Shown piece after piece: positions 1-6,697 of a DNA stretch of 14,096 nt (the first letter of the stretch is position 1; each line of letters starts with the position of its first letter). Where the stretch lies: the NCBI GenBank assembly GCA_013203195.1, contig JABMQM010000277.1, positions 1-14,096 on the forward strand, read 5' to 3'. The translations under genes and the position numbers were made by a program. The notes under the pieces were generated by a model, which searched no databases, was not told where the DNA came from, and was given only the letters and a program-made list of their open reading frames with translations. Source of the stretch: Desulfobacteraceae bacterium. GTDB lineage: Bacteria; Desulfobacterota; Desulfobacteria; Desulfobacterales; UBA11574.

Positions 1-50
1 CTGTTGTGGTCGGCCTTGGCCTTTGGATGGGGTCGCGGTTTATGGTTTAA
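1..50 (+). CDS. 3' end of an upstream gene, plausibly hgcA (partial)
   Basis: Only the last codons are inside the window. The frame beginning at base 3 reads VVVGLGLWMGSRFMV and stops at TAA 48-50. A second frame beginning at base 1 stays open to TAA 64-66 and is also hydrophobic, so the frame is not certain. A hydrophobic C-terminus followed by a few polar residues fits the membrane-anchored end of HgcA, the corrinoid methyltransferase normally encoded just before hgcB. The identification rests mainly on the position next to hgcB; the signature cap-helix motif of HgcA would lie outside the window. Confidence 0.35.
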   Translation, partial: VVVGLGLWMGSRFMV

Positions 51-107
51 GTACAGGTATTCTTAAATACGATTACGTAAAATAATTGGTTTATTCATTT
101 CATTCAT

Positions 108-250
108 TTAAAAGTTTAAAGTGCCTAAAGTGATCTAACGTGCCTAAAGTTAAGGTATTCTATCAATTTTTATTATAATTGCCTTCGCCGAAGGCGAATT
201 CCATAACTTTAGCTCACTTTAAGTACTTCAAACTTTAGGCACTTAAAAGG
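108..250. repeat. Imperfect palindromic, MITE-like repeat with central hairpin
   Basis: The 11-mer GTGCCTAAAGT occurs twice in direct orientation (121-131 and 140-150) and once inverted (232-242). The whole left arm (about 108-160) matches the right arm (about 196-250) as an imperfect inverted repeat. At the centre, GCCTTCGCCGAAGGC (181-195) forms a 7-bp stem around one base. No ORF lies inside. This is the architecture of a non-autonomous, hairpin-forming dispersed repeat (REP or MITE type). It sits in the gap between the upstream gene and hgcB. Confidence 0.7.
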
Positions 251-320
251 TTTCAACAGCATGAAAAGGTGTCCTCATAAAATACGTCACCGAATAGAAT
301 TAGGGCACTAAGGAGTTATT

Positions 321-623
321 ATGGGACAGTTTATTTACCTTAAGGATGTAGTGACCTTAGCACTTGACCAGGAAAAATGTGTGGGATGCGGGACGTGCAC
401 CGTCGTATGTCCCCATGAAGTGATCTTATTGGACAACGGCAAGGCCCGCATAGAGCATCGCGACGCTTGCATGGAATGCGGTGCCTGTGCCCAAAACTGC
501 CCGAACGCAGCTTTAAGCGTCGATGCCGGTGTCGGCTGTGCCGCGGCGGTGATAAACTCCGCTTTGGGCCGCGAAGGTTCGGCCTGTTGCTGTGTTATCG
601 ATAACAAAGAAGCTTGCGAATAA
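321..623 (+). CDS. hgcB: HgcB, ferredoxin of mercury methylation
   Basis: A 100-residue two-cluster [4Fe-4S] ferredoxin. The first cluster ligands are C20, C23, C26 and C30 (followed by PH). The second are C50, C53, C56 and C60 inside CMECGACAQNC, the characteristic HgcB signature. The segment GVGC puts a lone cysteine at residue 73, the position of the strictly conserved extra cysteine of characterised HgcB proteins. The C-terminus carries CCC at 89-91 and C99, corresponding to the C-terminal cysteine pair thought to handle Hg(II). In the known pathway HgcB reduces the corrinoid protein HgcA and may deliver Hg(II), giving methylmercury. The start is set by AGGAG at 311-315, five bases before ATG. 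The final residues (ACE after several polar residues) differ from the usual ending in a bare cysteine pair. An ordinary 2[4Fe-4S] ferredoxin is the alternative, but C73 and the C-terminal cysteines argue against it. Confidence 0.93.
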   Translation: MGQFIYLKDVVTLALDQEKCVGCGTCTVVCPHEVILLDNGKARIEHRDACMECGACAQNCPNAALSVDAGVGCAAAVINSALGREGSACCCVIDNKEACE

Positions 624-1739
624 TTAAAGGCCCATCTCTTTTAACTCTTGCAGTAACATCTCCCCCTGAGAAAGGCTGTCAAAAATGGCTGCGGACGTGA
701 TGGTCGCAGCCGAAACCGCATCCACTTCCGGGTTAAACAGCAGCCGTTTAGAAATAGATTTCCCGAGTATCCGCCGGCGCATTTTAGCCACATCCTCAGC
801 ATTCCAAGGTTTGTTTTCAATCTTGGTCAATTGTAGAGGTTCAAACCTGAGGATTTCGCCGGCAGCGTCAAAGGCATAAATGAAATGGGTATCATGACAG
901 TCAACACAGGCCGGAGCGCGGCTGATGACTTCTGCAAAAAACCTCTGAGATTTGCCTTTATGCTCAATAACACAAGTGTAGACGTTTCTTGAACTATTTT
1001 TGAGGGAAATTTTTTGAAAGTTTTTCACTTCTCCGGCAAAACCAGCAAAGACATTGCGGGCTTTTGCCTCCAGCTCTTTTTCAGAGAGTATGGCTTTTAC
1101 AGAAACGACCTCCCTTGTTTCTTTCTGACTCTCCTTTAGAATTGCAGCTATTTCCTTGTTCATCAATATGCCTAAATCAGCAAACACTTGGCGGTATTTC
1201 AGATTAGGGCCAAGATGTGTGCCGGCGGTAATTCCGGGCCGGCCTGACAAATCCTGGCGCACATATATGCTAAAAGGGGTGCGGCTCCCGCCTATGGCTT
1301 TGTGCATTTCAAAATACGGATCAGGAATAACGGGAAACGGAACCTCATTTTTTTCACGAAAATCTTTTACTTCCAAATCCCCGTTCCCGGCGGCAATCCC
1401 AATGATTTTAATGCGACCTTGGGTTGCCGGCACACTCTCTATTAATTTAAATAACTGATTGTATACCGGAGCCTGTTTTTTACAGCTGTAACAATAGACG
1501 CTCAAAATCTCCACAAGGACTAAATCCGCCTTTACCCGGCTTAAAGTAAACGTCTCTCCCTCCGACAGCCCGAGATATTCTCTTTCGGCTGCATCTTTGG
1601 GCACCGGCAAAGCGGTTTCGGGAAAAAGATCACCGGCCTTGATAAGGTTTACTGTTTGCGCCCCAGCTTTATCAAAGGAACCTCCCAAAAATGAAAACAT
1701 GCAAAATACCGCAACTATCAATAAAGTCGATTTACGCAT
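624..1739 (-). CDS. Exported TlpA-like redoxin with c-heme site and FMN-binding-like C-terminus
   Basis: A 371-residue protein. Residues 1-28 form a signal peptide (MRK, hydrophobic stretch, AGA before Q28). Residues about 35-190 are a thioredoxin/TlpA-type fold with the redox pair C83-Y-S-C86 and a TP pair at 154-155 in the cis-proline position. A single heme c site, CVDCH (278-282), follows. The C-terminus (about 265-371) resembles FMN_bind domains, including DAVSAATITS at 340-349, close to the D-A-x-S-G-A-T flavinylation motif but with Ala for Gly. It is therefore predicted to be a periplasmic thiol/heme/possibly flavin electron-transfer protein. The start at 1739 is chosen because AAGGAGG (1744-1750) lies four bases upstream; the same frame stays open to 1904, but that extension has no signal-peptide logic. 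The stop abuts the hgcB stop directly. A link to mercury methylation is only suggested by position. Substrate and partner are unknown. Confidence 0.82.
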   Translation of the reverse strand: MRKSTLLIVAVFCMFSFLGGSFDKAGAQTVNLIKAGDLFPETALPVPKDAAEREYLGLSEGETFTLSRVKADLVLVEILSVYCYSCKKQAPVYNQLFKLIESVPATQGRIKIIGIAAGNGDLEVKDFREKNEVPFPVIPDPYFEMHKAIGGSRTPFSIYVRQDLSGRPGITAGTHLGPNLKYRQVFADLGILMNKEIAAILKESQKETREVVSVKAILSEKELEAKARNVFAGFAGEVKNFQKISLKNSSRNVYTCVIEHKGKSQRFFAEVISRAPACVDCHDTHFIYAFDAAGEILRFEPLQLTKIENKPWNAEDVAKMRRRILGKSISKRLLFNPEVDAVSAATITSAAIFDSLSQGEMLLQELKEMGL

Positions 1740-1743
1740 AACG

Positions 1744-1750
1744 CCTCCTT
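1744..1750 (-). promoter_or_regulatory. Ribosome binding site that fixes the redoxin start
   Basis: The minus strand reads AAGGAGG here, followed by CGTT and ATG at 1739-1737. The strength and spacing decide against the longer open frame that runs upstream to 1904. Confidence 0.85.
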
Positions 1751-1784
1751 CCCGAGTTTGATTATAACAAATGTAATATTGAAA

Positions 1785-1813
1785 GATATAAACCAGATGA
1801 GGTCCACTGTCAA
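1785..1813 (-). promoter_or_regulatory. Candidate sigma-70 promoter for the redoxin gene
   Basis: On the minus strand a perfect -35 box TTGACA (1813-1808) is followed by a 17-base spacer and the -10-like box TATATC (1790-1785), about 45 bases before the start codon. A separate perfect TATAAT occurs at 1766-1761 but has no matching -35 at a normal distance. Sequence match only. Confidence 0.5.
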
Positions 1814-1967
1814 ACATACCGCAAATACCTGGTAACAAAACCCATGGGCTGTTTACAGTACTAATTATAACGAATTCATCAGCCACATATGGCGACATTT
1901 GCAATTATTCAGCAAGTTTTCGTGCTTTTTCAACATGTTGACTATTGTTTCGTTACACTGTTTTTAC

Positions 1968-1996
1968 TTGACACATACCTTAGCCTCCCCTATGTA
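1968..1996 (+). promoter_or_regulatory. Candidate promoter for the acuB-like/cytochrome operon
   Basis: A perfect -35 TTGACA (1968-1973), a 17-base spacer, then TATGTA (1991-1996), which matches the -10 consensus at only three positions. It would start transcription about 55 bases before the ATG at 2059. The 319-base divergent gap 1740-2058 otherwise shows no RNA gene or clear operator. Confidence 0.35.
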
Positions 1997-2044
1997 CTGA
2001 ATAATAACCCAGAACGAAAAATTCTGAATCTGTGAACGCTTACA

Positions 2045-2052
2045 AAGGAGGT
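2045..2052 (+). promoter_or_regulatory. Ribosome binding site that fixes the CBS/ACT protein start
   Basis: AAAGGAGG followed by T and five to six further bases before ATG at 2059. This makes 2059 the start instead of the in-frame ATG at 2032, which has no comparable site. Confidence 0.8.
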
Positions 2053-2058
2053 AACTCT

Positions 2059-2733
2059 ATGTACGTCGGCCGTATTATGCATACCCATCTTGTGACTATT
2101 CCCCCTGATACGACCATAACAAAAGCAAGGGATATCATTGCTGAAAAACAGATCCATCACCTGCTGGTAGTGAACGAAAGCGATGAGCTGCTTGGAATTA
2201 TCTCCGACAGAGACCTTAAGCAGAGCTGGGCTTCTCCGGCCACAACACTCAGCGTCCATGAATTGAACTATCTGTTAAATCAGCTGACCGCCGATATGAT
2301 TATGGTTAAAAAAATTATCACCATCTCTCCGAACACAACGATTGAGCGGGCTGCCAACATCATGCAGGAAAACAGAATCAGCGCCCTGCCGGTAATGGAA
2401 AAGGATAAACTAGTAGGGATTATTACCACCAACGATGTCATGGAAGTTCTGCTTCAAGCGATCGGAATCAGCGAAGACAGTACTCGTTTTTCCGTTCTGG
2501 TCGAAGACCGCATCGGGGTAGTGGCGGAAGTATCAAGGCTCCTTCAAGAACATCAGATCAACATTCGGAGCCTGGTTACCTGGCCGGAGAAAAAGCATCC
2601 GGGTATTTATCAGCTCTTCATGCGTGTGGCCGCTAAAGATGGAGAAAAGGCGGTTTCGGTACTAAACGAGGGGGGATTCAACGTACTCGCGGAATATGTT
2701 CAGGATCTCACGCCGTACCTCCCAAAGACATAA
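2059..2733 (+). CDS. AcuB-like CBS-CBS-ACT domain protein
   Basis: A 224-residue cytoplasmic protein without signal peptide or membrane segment. Residues about 1-60 form the first CBS domain (ending in a GIISDRDLK-type motif) and about 75-130 the second (ending in GIITTNDVME). Residues about 140-215 form an ACT domain (VLVEDRIGVVAEVSRLLQE pattern). This order is that of AcuB-type proteins, named from the Bacillus acetoin cluster and common in Desulfobacterota. CBS pairs usually bind adenosine nucleotides and ACT domains amino acids or other small ligands, so a sensor or allosteric role is likely; the target is unknown. It is the first gene of a run with two exported hemoproteins (23 bases to the next start at 2757). 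That suggests co-expression but does not show what it regulates. Confidence 0.85.
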   Translation: MYVGRIMHTHLVTIPPDTTITKARDIIAEKQIHHLLVVNESDELLGIISDRDLKQSWASPATTLSVHELNYLLNQLTADMIMVKKIITISPNTTIERAANIMQENRISALPVMEKDKLVGIITTNDVMEVLLQAIGISEDSTRFSVLVEDRIGVVAEVSRLLQEHQINIRSLVTWPEKKHPGIYQLFMRVAAKDGEKAVSVLNEGGFNVLAEYVQDLTPYLPKT

Positions 2734-2756
2734 ATAGAACCAGGATGGAACTAATC

Positions 2757-4007
2757 ATGCGTGAATCTAAAAAATGGAATTGGTTTTTTTTCACACTGAG
2801 CCTATTTTTTACATGGATCCTGACATTTTCTTGGGGGTATAGCCAAACTTACGTTTCCGGAAAAGTGATCACCGCAGATAAAATGGTTGTCGCAAGTGGT
2901 GCCGTTGCTTTGGAAAAAGGAGAACTTCATAATAACGCATTCCGTGCAGGTGGAAAAATAAACCCGGACGGCACATTTAAAATTCCGCTTCCATCCGGGG
3001 GCCCCTGGGGTTTGCACGTGTATAGTGAAAAATACCTTTATTTTCCACTCCAAATTCAAATTGCTGAGGCATCTGACAATGAAATTCCCGTCATCCTTCC
3101 GGTCGATGGAAACACCGATGATGACCCGCGAATTTCAAACATTCGATTTTCCAAAATGTCCGATCAGACATTTCGGATCACATTGCAGGTGGATGATGCC
3201 AACGACAACCTCGGGCCTCAGATGCTGGCGATTGATACCAAACGTTTTAAATCCTATAGGTTAAGGCCGAAAGCAGGTGATCTGCAAGACAAAAAGAACG
3301 CTTTCCCGACCGGAGAGTACGTCTCACCACTTATTCCCGTGGCATTGGATGGAGAGGACCTGAGGGATTGGCTTTTTGCCGTGGCCGATCATCAGTGCAG
3401 CAACGGTGCCATTTACAATGGGCAGGGCCAATCCGCCTTTAAGCCGCCCATACCGCATACCGAGAAATTGATTTGCGCAGTCCCGGGAATCTGGAAATCA
3501 AATTTTGGGAAAGTGTATAAATTCTCACAGACGGCTCCTGGTACGCTCAACGGCGAACAGTTCGAAGGTAATTTGATCATTGATAAAATGGAGCAGAAGG
3601 CAACAAAAATTTTCCTTGATTATCGATATAAAGAAGAAAAGGGAAAGGCTGAACTCCAATTACTCTGTCAAGAAAACAATGTTATCTTGAAAGGAACGTT
3701 TAGCCTACCCGAACGCTCCGGGGAATGGATCTTCACCAAGTTGAAAAATGCGAAAGTTGCTCCCATGGGCAAAGACCTTTTTGCGGCAAACTGTTCGGTT
3801 TGCCACTATTCTGATCGTAAAGACTACAAAGTTGGCCCCGGCTTATTGGAATTGTTTAAAAACCCCAAGCTCCCTTACTCAGAGCTACCTCCTAGTGAAA
3901 AAGTCCTGCGCGCGCAGATCATAAACGGGAGTGAAAATATGCCGCCGTTTAAGCACTTGAAAACTGAACAAGTTTCGGCCATTATTGATTATCTGAAAAC
4001 GCTTTAG
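2757..4007 (+). CDS. Exported multidomain monoheme cytochrome c
   Basis: A 416-residue protein. An N-terminal basic segment (MRESKKW) and a hydrophobic stretch to about residue 27 form a signal peptide ending near GYSQ. Residues about 32-115 resemble a carboxypeptidase-regulatory/Ig-like beta domain (GKV start, DGTFKI). Two more beta-rich regions follow, one with aspartate-rich loops (about 122-210) and one lipocalin-like in pattern (about 245-330). The C-terminus (about 335-416) is a class I cytochrome c with CSVCH at 346-350 and a candidate axial methionine in NMPPF (M395). It should work in the periplasm or at the outer surface as an electron carrier tethered to a binding scaffold. I prefer ATG 2757 because AGGATGGA lies about seven bases upstream; ATG 2745 (four residues longer) is possible. 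I recognise the cytochrome and N-terminal domain types but not a named protein. Confidence 0.8.
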   Translation: MRESKKWNWFFFTLSLFFTWILTFSWGYSQTYVSGKVITADKMVVASGAVALEKGELHNNAFRAGGKINPDGTFKIPLPSGGPWGLHVYSEKYLYFPLQIQIAEASDNEIPVILPVDGNTDDDPRISNIRFSKMSDQTFRITLQVDDANDNLGPQMLAIDTKRFKSYRLRPKAGDLQDKKNAFPTGEYVSPLIPVALDGEDLRDWLFAVADHQCSNGAIYNGQGQSAFKPPIPHTEKLICAVPGIWKSNFGKVYKFSQTAPGTLNGEQFEGNLIIDKMEQKATKIFLDYRYKEEKGKAELQLLCQENNVILKGTFSLPERSGEWIFTKLKNAKVAPMGKDLFAANCSVCHYSDRKDYKVGPGLLELFKNPKLPYSELPPSEKVLRAQIINGSENMPPFKHLKTEQVSAIIDYLKTL

Positions 4008-4093
4008 AAGGGGGATCCGTTTCACCGTACAACCGGTCCCGAACCACGGGGGGTAATCCAGTCGGTAGCTGTGCAAACAGCCAGGTTCAACGC

Positions 4094-4720
4094 ATGAGAC
4101 CTTATCGCCTCTTTAAAGTGAGTTGTTCGGCAATATTTATTTTAGTCATATTAACGATAATTTTAGGCAATTCAATCGTGCAGGAAGTACTCCTTAGTCC
4201 TCCCGGGCTGCGACCCACTAAGGATCCTGCCATCGTCATTCCCTCCGATCAACGCTATCCAAACCAGCCGCCGAATTTGCCGAAGTATCGTACTGCTACC
4301 GGAAAAGCGGCCAAAGGTTGGGCCAGAAAATATGTTGAAACTCGCCGTTTTGCCAGCGACCAGAGCGCCTTGATTTATTACCGGGTTTCAGATCTGGCAC
4401 ACTCCAGCGTCATGAAGGATTCGAAAGCGTCCCAAGCGCTGCATATCTGGCCCGTTGGTACCATCATCATTTTGGAAAGCTACAAAGGAAATGTTAATTC
4501 ACCCAAGAATGCAAAGCTTATTGAAATTGTAGCAATAAAAAAAATGAATGGCCATAAGGGCTCTTCCGCTTCTGCTTACTTCCCGGTGAAATGGAGTTAT
4601 GCCAGAGTTACACAGAAAGGAAAGCCCTCGATCACTTCGCAGAAGGTAAACGAATGTCACCAGTGCCACAGCATTGCCTTTCATCTTACGGGTGATCTCG
4701 TTTTTACTCCGTTTCCGTAA
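4094..4720 (+). CDS. Cytochrome P460 family protein
   Basis: A 208-residue protein. Residues about 9-26 form one hydrophobic segment (signal anchor or uncleaved signal). The central part has the P460 pattern of a compact beta domain with WPVGTIIILESYKG (119-132). The only heme site is near the C-terminus, CHQCH at 188-192, followed by a segment ending DLVFTPF (201-207), as usual in this family. Characterised members include hydroxylamine- or NO-converting cytochrome P460 with a lysine-heme cross-link, and cytochrome c'-beta, which binds NO. I cannot assign the cross-linking lysine from sequence alone, so catalytic P460 and c'-beta remain open. It is the third gene of the run, 86 bases after the cytochrome. 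Its ribosome site is weak (AGG about eight bases before ATG). Confidence 0.8.
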   Translation: MRPYRLFKVSCSAIFILVILTIILGNSIVQEVLLSPPGLRPTKDPAIVIPSDQRYPNQPPNLPKYRTATGKAAKGWARKYVETRRFASDQSALIYYRVSDLAHSSVMKDSKASQALHIWPVGTIIILESYKGNVNSPKNAKLIEIVAIKKMNGHKGSSASAYFPVKWSYARVTQKGKPSITSQKVNECHQCHSIAFHLTGDLVFTPFP

Positions 4721-4981
4721 AAAAATGTCAGGTGTCCAATTACAACGGCCCGTAGACGATTAGGCCCAGGCAGAAACAACGGACGCGCCTATGAACCTTT
4801 TTTCAGCAAAAAATCTTCCCCTGAGATCTTTTCAAATACTACCATTGCTCCTTTTATTCGGGATTAACGAGTTTGTGGTTCGGAATTCTTGTGGTGGACG
4901 CTCTACGCGGGGATGCCTTTCATGCAGCCGGATACCACCGCACTCTTCATGTTCTTTTTTTATGATATTCCAGTGCGCATT
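4721..4981. other. Convergent gap with a possible degenerate membrane-protein remnant
   Basis: This gap lies between two convergent genes and has no clear terminator hairpin. A 64-codon open frame starts at ATG 4791 with a hydrophobic stretch (ILPLLLLFGINEF), but its second half loses protein-like character. From about 4886 a different plus frame becomes protein-like, reading LWWTLYAGMPFMQPD and then TTALFMFFFYDIPVRILA, up to the end of the gap. That may be two halves of a frameshifted fragment of a membrane-protein gene, or chance. There is no convincing start, and no family is recognised. Confidence 0.25.
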
Positions 4982-5686
4982 TTAGCATGCAGTGGTTACT
5001 TTTTCCAATTGTAAAAGGTAGGAAAACGTTTTGTTGCCGGGCCAATTTTCTGATAATGGGCGGTCTTTATACCTATTATAATATTCCAGAATATCTTCGA
5101 ACGTATCCAAATCATTCCATCCGGAAAGCAGCTTGACATTGAGTCCCATTTTTTGGGCTTTTTCAAGACTTATGGTAAGTACGTTTTCAGTGCTCCAGGG
5201 AATATTGCGAAACAATTCCGGATAAGGTTTGCGCATGCCTACCAGATAATAACCCCCATCACGGCAAGGTCCGAACACAACTTCGGCCTGTTTTGACGAA
5301 AGGAGCTGAAAAGACTCTTTTATTATGGACTTTGGCAAATCGGGGCTGTCACTGTCAACAATTGAGACGGCATCATAGCCCCGGTCGAATTTTTCTAAAA
5401 AAATATTGTTCAATCGTTCCCCCAGGGTTTTGCCTCGTTGTGCAAAAAGCTCAAAGCCGTCCAAAGCCAATGCAGTGAAAGTTTCTCTGGCATCCTCGGG
5501 TGTGAAGGCAATCGCCCGATCGATCCCGTTAAGGGCGCTGATTTCCCTTAATCTGTCCTGCAAAAAACAGCTATACAGACGAGCAGCCTCTTCCGGTGAA
5601 AGTTCGGGGAAAAGACGGGTTTTAACTTTTCCGGGCACGGGTTCCTTTGCGACCACCACCAGTATTTTTGCTGATTTTTTATCCAT
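4982..5686 (-). CDS. TIGR04282/DUF2064 family glycosyltransferase-like protein
   Basis: A 234-residue soluble protein with a nucleotide-diphospho-sugar transferase (GT-A like) fold. Family motifs are AKEPVPGKVKTRL (13-25, nucleotide-binding start), DSDSPDLP (111-118, metal/substrate loop), GPCRDGGYYLVG (139-150) and DLDTFEDI (192-199). Databases label this family 'arsenosugar biosynthesis glycosyltransferase' or 'rSAM/selenodomain-associated transferase 1'. Members are widespread, so an arsenosugar role is not shown here, and the partner radical SAM proteins are not of the ArsS type by what can be read. It is the last gene of a four-gene operon: its ATG follows directly on the TAA of the radical SAM gene, with GGAG seven bases upstream. 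Probable action: transfer or activation of a sugar nucleotide in the same pathway. Confidence 0.82.
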   Translation of the reverse strand: MDKKSAKILVVVAKEPVPGKVKTRLFPELSPEEAARLYSCFLQDRLREISALNGIDRAIAFTPEDARETFTALALDGFELFAQRGKTLGERLNNIFLEKFDRGYDAVSIVDSDSPDLPKSIIKESFQLLSSKQAEVVFGPCRDGGYYLVGMRKPYPELFRNIPWSTENVLTISLEKAQKMGLNVKLLSGWNDLDTFEDILEYYNRYKDRPLSENWPGNKTFSYLLQLEKVTTAC

Positions 5687-6697
5687 TTAAAGACTCCAGA
5701 GGGTGCCGCAACCTTTACAGCATTGCGGGGGCTGTTCAGTTTGACGTTTTTTTCTAAAGGCCCTGTACCTATGTCCGGACCAAATTTCGGCCAGGGAGCT
5801 ATCAAAAACATTGCCCAGAATGATAGAATCGTAATCAGAGGTGGCAAAAGGAGAAATGCAGCACGGCAGAACGTTGCCGTTGGCGGTAATGTACATGAGG
5901 GTTTGGGGCCGATAGCACTTCTTCCATGGCAAGGGGTTACCGAAACCTGTCTGCAAACTTTCAAGCGGGTTGCTGAGTCCGGAAGCATTGAATTGAACAC
6001 CGGACTGCTTGGCAATTTCGTGACTCTCATGTATCAATTCAGCTGTTGCTGCATCTGAATCCACGAGGGTCTTTTGAGGCCTTGCCAGACCGTATCCCTC
6101 ATCGTCATGAAAATAAACCAGGCGTTGCAGATAAACTTCGGTTACACCCAAGGAAGCTGCCAGCCTAACAAAATCAGGAAGCTCAGAAATATTTTCCCGG
6201 GTTCCCAGATACCAGAGCGATAGTTTGGGATTAAAAACTTGAAGAGATTTAATGCGTTCAGAAAACACCTGCACATTACTGACGATGCGGTCGAATTTGT
6301 CGCTATCGCGCATCGCCTTATATCCTGCCGGGGATGCGGCATCCAGGGAGATGCGCAGTTCGTCAAGGCCGGAATCGATGAGTTGAACCTGACGTTTTTC
6401 ATCCAGTAATACACCGTTGGAATTAAAAAATACATATGCCTTCCGGTCTTTAAGATATTGGATCATATTGGGTAGTTCTGCGTTTAAAAGCGGTTCTCCA
6501 ATCCCGTGCAGCGCTGTCCGCTCAAGTTCCGGCAGTTGGTCGCATATCATAATGAGTTCTTTAAGCGACAGGTCGCGCTGTGGTTCCCAACTGCCTCTGT
6601 ACAAAATGCACCCCTTGCATTTGAGATTACACCTGCTGGTCGTTTCCAGGTAGAGATTTTTGGGAAGCTTTAAATTTGAACTACTGTTTGCATGCAT
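5687..6697 (-). CDS. Radical SAM/SPASM protein B
   Basis: A 336-residue cytoplasmic protein. The radical SAM cluster motif is C23-x3-C27-x2-C30 (CNLKCKGC), followed by the SAM-binding glycine motif HGIGEPLLN (64-72) and strand motifs FFNSNG (90-95) and LRISLDA (114-120). The C-terminal SPASM region has C261, the pair C279-C280 (NVLPCC) and C326, C327 and C330, enough for at least one auxiliary Fe-S cluster. SPASM enzymes modify peptides, proteins or small molecules by radical chemistry. No precursor peptide was found nearby, so the substrate is unknown; sugar or lipid-linked substrates are suggested by the flanking glycosyltransferases. The start codon abuts the TAA of radical SAM protein A and has AGGGGA six bases upstream. 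It is not an obvious duplicate of its neighbour: only the motifs are shared. Confidence 0.88.
   Translation of the reverse strand: MHANSSSNLKLPKNLYLETTSRCNLKCKGCILYRGSWEPQRDLSLKELIMICDQLPELERTALHGIGEPLLNAELPNMIQYLKDRKAYVFFNSNGVLLDEKRQVQLIDSGLDELRISLDAASPAGYKAMRDSDKFDRIVSNVQVFSERIKSLQVFNPKLSLWYLGTRENISELPDFVRLAASLGVTEVYLQRLVYFHDDEGYGLARPQKTLVDSDAATAELIHESHEIAKQSGVQFNASGLSNPLESLQTGFGNPLPWKKCYRPQTLMYITANGNVLPCCISPFATSDYDSIILGNVFDSSLAEIWSGHRYRAFRKKRQTEQPPQCCKGCGTLWSL

Noticed and set aside
121..150. Two direct copies of an 11-mer at 19-base spacing, considered as a CRISPR start
   Set aside because: Only two direct copies plus an inverted one, no regular spacers and no cas gene; the palindromic layout fits a hairpin repeat.
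335..607. 90-codon open frame antisense to hgcB
   Set aside because: It is a shadow of hgcB, with no ribosome site and no recognisable domain.
1740..1904. N-terminal extension of the redoxin gene to an ATG at 1904
   Set aside because: It would bury the signal peptide 55 residues inside, has no ribosome site, and overlaps the best promoter; the strong AAGGAGG favours 1739.
4008..4093. Riboswitch (cyclic dinucleotide GEMM type) before the cytochrome P460 gene
   Set aside because: The 86-base gap has some G-rich and GGTAGC-like pieces but not the conserved GEMM core or paired stems.
4982..5686. Arsenosugar biosynthesis assignment from the TIGR04282 family name
   Set aside because: The family name is broader than its function; no ArsM, ArsS or arsR-type gene is present in the window.
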